Source: Rhodospirillales bacterium
GTDB taxonomy: Bacteria > Pseudomonadota > Alphaproteobacteria > Rhodospirillales > Defluviicoccaceae
Direction: 5' to 3'
NCBI GenBank assembly: GCA_016710335.1
Contig: JADJXQ010000001.1
Span: forward strand, 310,001 to 374,000
Length of the DNA stretch: 64,000 bases
Shown here piece by piece: positions 33,765 through 41,537 of the stretch. The number at the start of each line of letters is the position of its first letter. Within the stretch, counting starts at the first letter, position 1. The notes under the pieces were generated by a model. It was given only the letters and a program-made list of their open reading frames with translations. It did no database searches and was not told the origin of the DNA. The position numbers and the translations under genes were made by a program.

Positions 33765-33856
33765 CAGCCCATTGCAGTGAACGCGCCGCTGCCGGCGCTC
33801 GGCCTCGATCGCGACCGCAATGAGAGATTTGGAATGACGCAAGTGTCGAAAAGAAA

Positions 33857-34648
33857 ATGACATCATCCGACTCAGTCCGCACCACCATCTTTGCCTACTG
33901 CGAGCGGGGGGTGGACCCGGGGTTGTCGGCGGAGCCGCTGAACGCCGCCAGCAACCTTGCGTTCATCGTCGCAGGTGCGGCGTTGCTCCATGCCATGGTG
34001 ACCGGGCCGGCTCAGGCGCGGCGGGCGGTGCCGTTGGGACTGGCGGGGCTGGTGATGCTGATCGGCGTCGGCAGTTTCCTGTTCCACACCACCGCCAGCC
34101 GGTGGGCGGCGATCGCCGATGTGGCGCCGATAGGCGTGTTTATGATCGTGTATTTCGCGTTCGCGCTCCGGGTGTTCGCGCGGCTCCCGGTGCTTTGGGT
34201 CGTGCTGCTGACCGCGGGCTTCATGGTGGCCTTGTGGGCGGCTCCGCAGGTGCGCTGCGGCCCGAACGTTCTGATGCCGGTCGCCGGCGGCGGCCGCGCC
34301 TGCCTCAACGGCTCGGTCGGTTACATGCCGGCGCTAATCGCGCTGCTCGGGATCGGCGGCTGGCTGGCGGTGCGGCGCCATCCGGCCGGGCGGGTGCTGA
34401 TCGCCGCCGGCGCCGTCTTCGCGGTGTCGCTCACCTTTCGCACCCTCGACCGGACCCTCTGTCAGCAAACGGTCGTCGGCACGCACTTTCTTTGGCATCT
34501 GCTCAACGCGCTCATGCTGTATTTCCTGACCCGCGCAGCGCACCGCCACGTCTACAGCACGAACCACAGCAGCAGCGGCAGGGTGGCGAAGGAGAGGGCG
34601 GTGGAGAGGACGACGAGGCCCGCGACCTCCTCCGGCGATCGCCCGTAG
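33857..34648 (+). CDS. Ceramidase-family integral membrane hydrolase
   Basis: 263 residues with seven or so membrane helices. Metal-site motifs of the alkaline ceramidase/CREST superfamily are clear: YCERGVDPGLSAEPLNAASN near the N-terminus, GVGSFLFHTTASRWAAIADV (His and Asp/Ser) in the middle, and GTHFLWHLLNALMLY (two His) near the C-terminus. Bacterial members are Zn-dependent membrane hydrolases of uncertain substrate; ceramide-like or other amide lipids are possible. The last 32 codons overlap the end of the convergent AEC transporter gene by 97 bases and read as a low-complexity tail, so the functional end may be near residue 230. It has no operon partner. Confidence 0.8.
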   Translation: MTSSDSVRTTIFAYCERGVDPGLSAEPLNAASNLAFIVAGAALLHAMVTGPAQARRAVPLGLAGLVMLIGVGSFLFHTTASRWAAIADVAPIGVFMIVYFAFALRVFARLPVLWVVLLTAGFMVALWAAPQVRCGPNVLMPVAGGGRACLNGSVGYMPALIALLGIGGWLAVRRHPAGRVLIAAGAVFAVSLTFRTLDRTLCQQTVVGTHFLWHLLNALMLYFLTRAAHRHVYSTNHSSSGRVAKERAVERTTRPATSSGDRP

Positions 34649-35427
34649 CGTTGCGCGAACAGGTAGTTGAAGACGGCCGCCGGCATCGACGCCTGGATGA
34701 TGAGGACGCCCCGGGCCGGCCCTTCCAGGCCGAGCAACCAGGCGAGCGTCACGCCGACGGTGAACCCCAGGGCGAGACGCAGCATCGCGAGGCCGAGGCT
34801 GACCGGCAGGCGCTGCACGCCGAGGCGGCCGAGCGAGACGCCAAGCGCTATCAGCATTGTCGGGATGGTGATGCCGCCGAGCAGCTTGGTGGTATTGGTG
34901 ATCCACGCCGGTGGCGTCGTGCCGCTCGCCATGAACACCAACGCAGCGGCGACGGCATAGAGCACCGGAACCTGCGCGAGGCGGCGGAGCGATGCGTGCC
35001 CGGAAACGATGGCGACGCCGGCGGTGAAGTGGGTCGCCGAGTTGACGCAGAACACTGCGATCGCCAAGCCGAGTCCCACTTCTCCGAACGCGAGGAAATT
35101 GAGCGGCAACCCCATGTTGCCGGTGTTGGGCCACATCAACGGCGGCAGGTAGGAGCGGAGCGGAAGCCCCGCGACCTTGAGGACGGCTGCGCTGACCAGC
35201 CCGCAAACGATCAAGGCCGCGACGGCGGCACCCGCCATGGTCGCAAAGGCTGCGCCGCCGACGGTGAGGGTGGCGAGCGTGTGGAATACCAGGCACGGCG
35301 CCGCGATGTTGGTGACCAGGGTGGTGACGAACTCCGTCTCGAAGGCGCGGCCCACCCGCGTCCAGCCGTAGCCGATCCCGGCGCACACGAACACCGGCGC
35401 GACGATGGCGAATAGATCGCTCAGCAT
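34552..35427 (-). CDS. AEC-family (auxin efflux carrier type) transporter
   Basis: 291 residues, about ten membrane helices, all hydrophobic with short loops. Family-typical segments: GYGWTRVGRAFETEFVTTLV, NIAAPCLVFHTLATL near the first crossover, PNTGNMGLPLNFLAFGE in the middle, and GLVVLSTALSFATLPLLLWF at the end. Bacterial AEC proteins such as MdcF carry malonate or other organic acids. The gene ends convergently inside the 3' end of the ceramidase-family gene. Upstream, only 37 bases separate it from pyruvate kinase on the same strand, so the two may be cotranscribed. The substrate is unknown. Confidence 0.88.
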   Translation of the reverse strand: MLSDLFAIVAPVFVCAGIGYGWTRVGRAFETEFVTTLVTNIAAPCLVFHTLATLTVGGAAFATMAGAAVAALIVCGLVSAAVLKVAGLPLRSYLPPLMWPNTGNMGLPLNFLAFGEVGLGLAIAVFCVNSATHFTAGVAIVSGHASLRRLAQVPVLYAVAAALVFMASGTTPPAWITNTTKLLGGITIPTMLIALGVSLGRLGVQRLPVSLGLAMLRLALGFTVGVTLAWLLGLEGPARGVLIIQASMPAAVFNYLFAQRYGRSPEEVAGLVVLSTALSFATLPLLLWFVL

Positions 35428-35464
35428 TCTTTCCGGAGCCTGGCGCCGTCAGCGGCGCATCGGC

Positions 35465-36916
35465 CTACACTTGCCCGGGCGCATGCGCCGCGGCGTCCGC
35501 TTCATCGACCTCGACCACGTGCAGCATGTTGGTGTGGCCCGGCACCATGAGCGGCGTTCCCGCCGTCACCACCAGGCGGTCCCCGGCCTCGGCGAAGCCC
35601 TCGCGGAGCGCGATCCTCACCGCCGCGGCGATCATCTCGTCGATGTTGTCGAACGGGGCGACCTCGAGCGCGTAGACGCCCCAGGCGAGGGTGAGGCGGC
35701 GGGCGGTGCGCGGGTTCGGGGTCAGCGCCAGGATCGGCATCGGCGGGCGTTCCCGCGAAACGCGAACGGTGGTCGAGCCGCTGGCGGTGAAGGTGACGAT
35801 GGCCGCCGCCGGCGCCGTTTCCGCCACCTGACGGGCGGCGCTGGTGATCGACGCCGATGTGGAGGTTTCCGGGACCGTCCGGGTGGCGTCCATCATCGCC
35901 CGCTGCAGGGTGTCGGACTCGACGCGCCTGATGATGCGGCTCATCATCGCCACCGCCTCCACCGGATAACGGCCGACCGCGGTTTCCGCGGATAGCATGA
36001 CGGCGTCGGCGCCGTCGTACACCGCTGTCGCCACGTCGGAGGCCTCGGCGCGCGTCGGCATCGCCGAGTCGACCATGGAGTCCAGCATCTGCGTCGCGAC
36101 GATGACCGGCTTGCCGGCGCTGCGGCAGGCGCGAATGATGCGTTTCTGCAGAACCGGCACATCCTCCGGCTGCATCTCCACACCCAGGTCACCGCGCGCC
36201 ACCATGACGCCGTCGGCCAGATCGACGATCGGCGCGAGCTGGCGCACCGCGGACGGTTTCTCCAGCTTGGCGATCAGGTGGGCGCGGCCGTCGATCAGCC
36301 TCTTGGCTTCCTCCAGATCAGATGGATGCTGCACGAACGACAGAGCCACCCAACTGATCCCGAGACTTAAAATGAATTCCAGGTCAATCCGGTCCTTCGA
36401 CGTGAGCGGCGAGAGGCTGAGCACCGCGTCGGGAAGATTGACGCCTTTGTGGTCGGAGAGGAAACCGCCGTTGACGACGCGGGTGGCGGCGAAGTTCGGG
36501 CCGCAGTCACTTACCTGCAGGGTGATCTTGCCGTCATCGAGCAACAAGGTGGTGCCGGGCTTCAGGGCCTCGAACACCTCCGGGTGAGGCAGAGTTGCCC
36601 GCCGCTCGTCCCCTGGCATGTCATCGAGATCAAGGCGGAATGCCGCACCCGACTGAAGGTGCACCGGCCCGTCGGCGATGGCGCCGATGCGGAGCTTCGG
36701 CCCCTGGAGGTCGGCGATGATGCCGATCGGGCGGCCGTGCGTGCTCTGCAACTCGCGGATGATGCGGAACCGCTCGGCGTGCTCGTCATGGCTGCCGTGG
36801 CTGAAATTGAGGCGGAACACGTCGGCGCCGGCCTCGAACAGGCGATCGATGGCCTCCTTCGAGCTGGTTGCCGGTCCCAGAGTGGAGACGATCTTGGCAT
36901 GGCGCTGGCGTCGCAT
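35465..36916 (-). CDS. pyk: Pyruvate kinase
   Basis: Transfers phosphate from phosphoenolpyruvate to ADP, the last step of glycolysis. It has about 483 residues from the ATG at 36916 (MRRQRHAKIVSTLGPAT); a further start at 36934 adds six residues. Catalytic signatures: RLNFSHGSHDEH, IADLQGPKLRIG, LIAKLEKPSAV (catalytic Lys, Glu), MVARGDLGVEM and ATQMLDSMVDSAMPTRAEAS. The C-terminal allosteric domain is complete. It is transcribed toward the AEC gene. Complete and undamaged. With pgk (48450-49643) it shows a normal lower glycolysis. Confidence 0.97.
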   Translation of the reverse strand: MRRQRHAKIVSTLGPATSSKEAIDRLFEAGADVFRLNFSHGSHDEHAERFRIIRELQSTHGRPIGIIADLQGPKLRIGAIADGPVHLQSGAAFRLDLDDMPGDERRATLPHPEVFEALKPGTTLLLDDGKITLQVSDCGPNFAATRVVNGGFLSDHKGVNLPDAVLSLSPLTSKDRIDLEFILSLGISWVALSFVQHPSDLEEAKRLIDGRAHLIAKLEKPSAVRQLAPIVDLADGVMVARGDLGVEMQPEDVPVLQKRIIRACRSAGKPVIVATQMLDSMVDSAMPTRAEASDVATAVYDGADAVMLSAETAVGRYPVEAVAMMSRIIRRVESDTLQRAMMDATRTVPETSTSASITSAARQVAETAPAAAIVTFTASGSTTVRVSRERPPMPILALTPNPRTARRLTLAWGVYALEVAPFDNIDEMIAAAVRIALREGFAEAGDRLVVTAGTPLMVPGHTNMLHVVEVDEADAAAHAPGQV

Positions 36917-37005
36917 GGCCGGGACGATACCCATCCACAGGCAGCAGCGCCAGACGTTTCATTGTCCGGAGCAAGGAAAAATTGCTTGATATCAGCTTAT
37001 GATCC

Positions 37006-37034
37006 TTGCATTGCAGGAATAATAGGTATATGTA
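37006..37034 (+). promoter_or_regulatory. Candidate promoter for the hemerythrin gene
   Basis: TTGCAT (37006-37011) is followed after 17 bases by TATGTA, or after 15 by TATATG, within an AT-rich stretch of the 36935-37124 gap. It points at the hemerythrin start about 85 bases on. An AT-rich block like this is rare in the window. No clear FNR-type palindrome was found. Confidence 0.35.
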
Positions 37035-37124
37035 CCTTTCAAGATTTTGAGCCCTGCACGGTGCGGCCAGTCGACATCTAGACGAGCGCCCTGGAGGGCC
37101 GGCACCACAGACGGAAGGCACGCC

Positions 37125-37535
37125 ATGCCCGCAATTCCTCCTGAAGAAGTGTTCGACAAAAGGGTCGCCCTGATCCAGGACGACCACGAAACCTTGGGCC
37201 GCCTAGTGACAGCGGCTTTCGATACCCTCGGAGCCGCTGACAAGGCGATCGCCGGCGAGACGATCGAGGCCCTCTACAGATCCAACAAGGTCCACACCTA
37301 TAGCGAAAACCTGCTTATGCGGCTCTACCGGTATCCGGACCGCGCCCTTCATGGCGCGGAGCATGTCACGCTCGACAGGCTGGGGACCGAGGTCTGGGAG
37401 CGTTTTCGAGCCGACGATGTGGAAGGTTGCCGCGAACGTCTTGAGCAGTATGCCGCGGCTTTGGAGAACCACCTGAACACGTTCGACCGGAAATTAGGCA
37501 GCTTCCTCGACGAGGTCGGCGCCGTGGTGAAATGA
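37125..37535 (+). CDS. Bacteriohemerythrin
   Basis: 136 residues forming a four-helix non-heme di-iron oxygen-binding fold. Ligand pattern: an early His in VALIQDDHETLGRLV, HTYSENLLMRLYRYPD (His and Glu of helix 2), HGAEH (two His of helix 3) and NHLNTFDRKLG (His and Asp of helix 4). This is the standard set for seven-ligand hemerythrins. An AGGAAGG-like ribosome-binding site precedes the ATG at 37125; an earlier in-frame start at 37047 is less likely. Single-domain bacterial hemerythrins carry or sense oxygen in the cytoplasm. The next gene starts within its stop codon (ATGA), so the two are translated together. Confidence 0.85.
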   Translation: MPAIPPEEVFDKRVALIQDDHETLGRLVTAAFDTLGAADKAIAGETIEALYRSNKVHTYSENLLMRLYRYPDRALHGAEHVTLDRLGTEVWERFRADDVEGCRERLEQYAAALENHLNTFDRKLGSFLDEVGAVVK

Positions 37536-37873
37536 AGGCTGGCGTCGCCGAACTGCAAGCTCTTGGAGCACTCTTTCCACAACAGGAGGCCATAGCAGTG
37601 CCCCACACCTCGAGACATTACGATATCTACCCTCGGTCCCCCGAGCACGCTCTGTGGCTTGCGGTGCTCGATCAGGTCATCCGTGACGCCTTCGACGTCG
37701 CGGGCGGACCTGCCCGGGATGATGCACGGCGCTGGCTTACCGAAGGCAGCAGCGACCTGCACCTCGTCTGCGGGTTCGTCGGCATCGACGCCAGGCGCCT
37801 GTCGCAGCACATGCGGGACCTGGCCGAGCGAGATGAATGGTTCGGCGAGGCCGAAGATCAGGCGGCGGCGTGA
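37532..37873 (+). CDS. Small phage-like protein coupled to hemerythrin
   Basis: 113 residues, starting at an ATG that overlaps the hemerythrin stop. The core, LWLAVLDQVIRDAF, then RRWLTEGSSDLHLVCGFVGI and DARRLSQHM, resembles small proteins of alphaproteobacterial phages with the pattern W-L-x-S-x-D/F-x-x-VC-x-x-(A/V)-G-(L/I)-D (from memory). The first 25 residues may not be native: a second ATG-like context is not obvious, but the conserved part begins near PRSPEHALW. The gene overlaps the convergent GGDEF-EAL gene by 16 bases. No catalytic motif is seen. Its tie to a hemerythrin is unusual and unexplained. Confidence 0.6.
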   Translation: MKAGVAELQALGALFPQQEAIAVPHTSRHYDIYPRSPEHALWLAVLDQVIRDAFDVAGGPARDDARRWLTEGSSDLHLVCGFVGIDARRLSQHMRDLAERDEWFGEAEDQAAA

Positions 37874-39696
37874 GCGTCGAGGCGTGGCTCCAGGAGGTGG
37901 TCGAGCGCCTCGACGAGTACATCGCTTCCCAACCATGCGGGAACGCCGGCCGCGGACATCGGAGGGCCGATCAGGAATCCTTGGATCGCATCACAGCCGA
38001 GCCTGACCAGGGCGTCTAGCATCTCACGAGTTTCAACGCCTTCCGAGACGACCTTGAGGCCGAGGTTGTGGGCCAGGTCGATCGTCGAATGGACGATAGT
38101 CGCGTTTGTGCCGGAATGCGCCATGCTGAGGACGAACGACTTGTCGATCTTCAGCTCGTTGACCGGAAGGCGGCTCAGGTACGACAGAGATGAGTACCCG
38201 GTGCCGAAGTCGTCGATGGAGAGCTTGCAGCCGATCTCGGAGACGGTATTGGCGATCTCCAGCGCCCGGTCGGGATCCTTCATCAAAGCGCTTTCTGTGA
38301 TCTCGATGGTGACGCTGGCCGGGTCGACGTTCCACGTTTGAAGCTTTTCGGACAGGAGATCAGGCAGACCCCTGTTGAGCATTTCCCGCGCCGACAGATT
38401 GATGGCGACGCTCAGGTCCAGTCCCGCCGCCCGCCACGTCGCCAGTTGCTCAAGCGCCAAATTCACTGTCGACGCCGTCAGTTGCTGAGTCAGACCGCAG
38501 CGTTCGGCCTGCGCGACGAACTCGTCCGGGCCGATGCGGCCGTAGAGGGGATGGTGCCAGCGGGCCAGCGCCTCCAGCCCGAGGATCCTGCGCTGGCGGA
38601 TGTCCAATTTTGGCTGGTATTCCAGGAAGATCTGGCCGTTGTCGATGGCGCGCCGCAACTCGCTCGCTAGGGTGAGCTGGCGCACGCTATAGCGGTCCTC
38701 GTCGTGCTGGTAGAGGGCGATGCCGCACTGGCTCTCTTTGGCGGCGTACATGGCGACGTCGGCGCACTGCAACAGCCGCTCCTTCTCGCGGCCATGCTCG
38801 GGATAGAGGGCGATGCCGATGCTGCCGCCAATCTCGATGACCACGCCGTCGTAGGTGAACGGGTCACGAAGTGACTCGGCGATGCGCCTCGCTACTCGCC
38901 GCGCCCGATCTTCGCCGCTTCCCGCCGGCAGCACAGCCGCAAACTCGTCGCCGCCGAGACGGGCGACGACGTCGGAGGTGCGCATCGACGTGCGCAGTCG
39001 GCGCGCCACATCGCACAGCAAGGCGTCGCCGGCCGGGTGGCCGAGGGTGTCGTTGACTTCCTTGAAGCGGTCGAGATCGAGCATCAGCAGCGCCGCCGTC
39101 TGCCCGGTCCGCTCCGCAAGCGACAGGGTTTGATCCAGTTGCTCCGCCAGGTAGGCGCGGTTGGGCAAACCGGTCAGGGCGTCGTGCAGGGCCTGGTACT
39201 GGAGGCGCGCCTCCTGTGCCTTGCGATCCGTAATGTCGCGAACGATGAACACCAACCGGCGCTCCGAGTTCACATGGATGACCCCGGCGCCGATCTCGAT
39301 CGGGAACTCGGCGCCATTGGCTTTGCGGCCGGTCGCCTCGTGATACGCGACGAGAGGACTGATCTCGCCGCTCATGTCCGGCAGGCCGGCGGACAGCAGC
39401 GTCGACGGTATCAAGTCGAACACCGAGCGGCCGGTCAGCGTGCCGCGCCGCAGGCCGAACAGGCGGGCCGCCGCGTCATTGGTCAGTTCAATGCGTCCAT
39501 CCACTCCGGCGACCAGGATCGCATCGAAGCTCCGCTCGAAGAGGCTGTTGATCAGCGCGTCTGCGCGCTGCAGCTTGGCGGCGTTGACGATGCCGAGCGC
39601 GGCGTTGGTGCGGTGGCGCGCCGCTTCGTAGGCCGCAGCGTAACGGGCCAGGGCCGAATCGCGGGTGCCGCGCCGGGAGGCGGAGGAGGTCCGCAT
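37858..39696 (-). CDS. PAS-GGDEF-EAL cyclic-di-GMP protein
   Basis: 612 residues, no membrane segment. A PAS domain (about 45-155; SFDAILVAGVDGRIELTNDA) is followed by a GGDEF domain with LTGLPNR and an intact GGDEF at 248-252. An RTSD inhibitory site stands exactly five residues before it. The EAL domain (about 340-600) has GLEALARW, EITES, DDFGTGYSSL, LKIDKSF and EGVET, so all phosphodiesterase residues appear present. Both activities are therefore possible, with product inhibition through the I-site. It is last in a minus-strand series after the HerA-like gene (33-base gap). The N-terminal 40 residues are a charged helix. Confidence 0.93.
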   Translation of the reverse strand: MRTSSASRRGTRDSALARYAAAYEAARHRTNAALGIVNAAKLQRADALINSLFERSFDAILVAGVDGRIELTNDAAARLFGLRRGTLTGRSVFDLIPSTLLSAGLPDMSGEISPLVAYHEATGRKANGAEFPIEIGAGVIHVNSERRLVFIVRDITDRKAQEARLQYQALHDALTGLPNRAYLAEQLDQTLSLAERTGQTAALLMLDLDRFKEVNDTLGHPAGDALLCDVARRLRTSMRTSDVVARLGGDEFAAVLPAGSGEDRARRVARRIAESLRDPFTYDGVVIEIGGSIGIALYPEHGREKERLLQCADVAMYAAKESQCGIALYQHDEDRYSVRQLTLASELRRAIDNGQIFLEYQPKLDIRQRRILGLEALARWHHPLYGRIGPDEFVAQAERCGLTQQLTASTVNLALEQLATWRAAGLDLSVAINLSAREMLNRGLPDLLSEKLQTWNVDPASVTIEITESALMKDPDRALEIANTVSEIGCKLSIDDFGTGYSSLSYLSRLPVNELKIDKSFVLSMAHSGTNATIVHSTIDLAHNLGLKVVSEGVETREMLDALVRLGCDAIQGFLIGPPMSAAGVPAWLGSDVLVEALDHLLEPRLDAHAAA

Positions 39697-39729
39697 TGCT
39701 AGATCCTCGTGGCACTCTGCCGTGGCGGC

Positions 39730-41400
39730 CTACTGGCCATTCCGCCACCGTTTCATGACCGTCTGGATGAGGGTCGCGTCCGCTGCATCGTGCCGCCACG
39801 CATGGCAGAACGACGCCGTGGCGCTGCGCGGACGCTGTCCTTCCGGCAGTTGGTCGAAGCGCACGCGCGCGGGCACCGGCACGCCTTCGCCGACGACCAC
39901 CGCCTCGGAGTTGCGGAGCGACGGCAGGAAGTCCAACAGGCCGTCGCTCCAGTCCGGCATGACGCCGCGCACGAAATCCTGATCTGTATGACTGGTCAGG
40001 CGCAGCGCGAAGATGGTGTTGCATTGGGACAGCGCGCTCAGCGCCAGATCGGACGGCCGTTGGCTGACGATCCCCAGCGAAACGCCGTACTTCCGTCCCT
40101 CCTTGGCGATGCGGGACAGGATGCGTTTCGTCGGCTCGAAGCCGAGCTTCGAGTCCTCGGGGATGTAGCGGTGGGCCTCCTCGCACACCAGAAGGATGGG
40201 CACTGCGCCCTCGCTGTACAGCGCAAAATCGAACGTGATGCGGCAAAGCACGGCGACGACGATGTTGAGGATCTCGGAGGGAACGGCCGACAGGTCGAGG
40301 ATGGTGATCGGCTTGTCGTCGACGGGAATGCGGAAGATGCGCGAAAGGATACTCTGCATGGTGTCGTGCACCATGATCCCACCGAACATGAACTTGTAGC
40401 GCGCGTCGGAGGACAGCGTGTTGATCGTCGTCATCAATTTGGCGTAGGGCGCCGTCGTGTCGCTTTTCTCAAGCTGCCCCATGTCCCGGTCGAGGATCTT
40501 GAGCACGTCACCCATGTGATAGGGCAGCGGCGTGTTGACGGTGATGTGCTTGGCTCGGGTCTTGTTCCCCGGGAACGCCTGCTTCGCTTCGAGGATGACC
40601 TCAGCCAGGAGGCGCAGTTCGGTCGCCTGCTCGCCCTTTCCATAGTCCGGCCCGAGCAGCGCGGCGGCCATCTCCTCGAAATTGAACAGCCAGAACGGCA
40701 GTTGCAGGGAGCCCGCCTCGATGCGTTCCGCAAAATCCGGGAAGGCGGCGGCGTATTCATTGTGCGGATCGAGCAGCACGACGTGGCCGCTGCCATGGGC
40801 CTCCAGGACTCGGCGCAGCAGCAGCGCGGCGGCGCAGGATTTGCCGGTGCCGGTGGTGCCGAGGATCGCGAAGTGCTTGCCAAGCAGGGTGTCGACCAGC
40901 ACGTAGGCCGGAATCGAGCGGTCCTGATAGATGGTGCCGATGGAGACGCACGAGTTGGCCGGCTTGGCGTAGACGACGGTCATGTCCTTCTGATCGGCGA
41001 GGAACACCTGGTCGGCGACAGTGGGATAAAAGCTGACGCCGCGCTTGAAGTGCATACTGGAGGCGTCCGCTGCCGTACTCGCGGATTCGCCGAGGAGGGC
41101 GATCTCGGCGAAGCGCAGTTCGGTTTCGTTGGCGCTGCTTGCCGGCACCGGCACCGTCAGTGCGGTGACCAAGCCGAACACCCAGAAGCCGTGGATCTCC
41201 AGCTTGACCAGGCTGCCCTTACGGAGCACAACTTGGGGTTCGGGCGACTGAAAGTCCTCGATCAGCACGATGATCTGGGCCCCGGACACGCTGGCGACCC
41301 GACCGATGCGTCGCGCTTCGGCCGGAGCGGTGGCGCGCGGCTCTTCGGGTTCGTCTTCGGGAGAAAGCGCTGCAGACGGTTGAACCGCAGTCATGATCAT
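39730..41400 (-). CDS. HerA-like DNA-translocase family ATPase
   Basis: About 556 residues from the ATG at 41400 (a second ATG lies at 41394; the open frame continues to 41517 without good start signals). N-terminal HAS-barrel (RIGRVASVSGAQIIVLIEDF). The DUF87 ATPase core has Walker A ILGTTGTGKSCAAALLL, Walker B ILLVCEEAHRYIP and the C-terminal SRIAKEGRKYGVSLGIVSQR arginine-finger region. HerA proteins form hexamers that pump DNA, usually with NurA in archaea or with SIR2 or nuclease partners in bacterial defence. No nuclease gene is adjacent; comEC lies upstream on the same strand. A role in DNA uptake processing or repair is possible but unsupported. Confidence 0.85.
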   Translation of the reverse strand: MIMTAVQPSAALSPEDEPEEPRATAPAEARRIGRVASVSGAQIIVLIEDFQSPEPQVVLRKGSLVKLEIHGFWVFGLVTALTVPVPASSANETELRFAEIALLGESASTAADASSMHFKRGVSFYPTVADQVFLADQKDMTVVYAKPANSCVSIGTIYQDRSIPAYVLVDTLLGKHFAILGTTGTGKSCAAALLLRRVLEAHGSGHVVLLDPHNEYAAAFPDFAERIEAGSLQLPFWLFNFEEMAAALLGPDYGKGEQATELRLLAEVILEAKQAFPGNKTRAKHITVNTPLPYHMGDVLKILDRDMGQLEKSDTTAPYAKLMTTINTLSSDARYKFMFGGIMVHDTMQSILSRIFRIPVDDKPITILDLSAVPSEILNIVVAVLCRITFDFALYSEGAVPILLVCEEAHRYIPEDSKLGFEPTKRILSRIAKEGRKYGVSLGIVSQRPSDLALSALSQCNTIFALRLTSHTDQDFVRGVMPDWSDGLLDFLPSLRNSEAVVVGEGVPVPARVRFDQLPEGQRPRSATASFCHAWRHDAADATLIQTVMKRWRNGQ

Positions 41401-41537
41401 CGTCGCCGTCGTCCCGTGTTGCCGCCATAGTCGCGATGCGGAGATCCGCCGGATCCTCCGTGGCTCCACCGCACACAAATACCATCTACAACCATAAGAT
41501 AGTATTAATGGCGGCAACCGCGCCCTTCCATTGTCGC

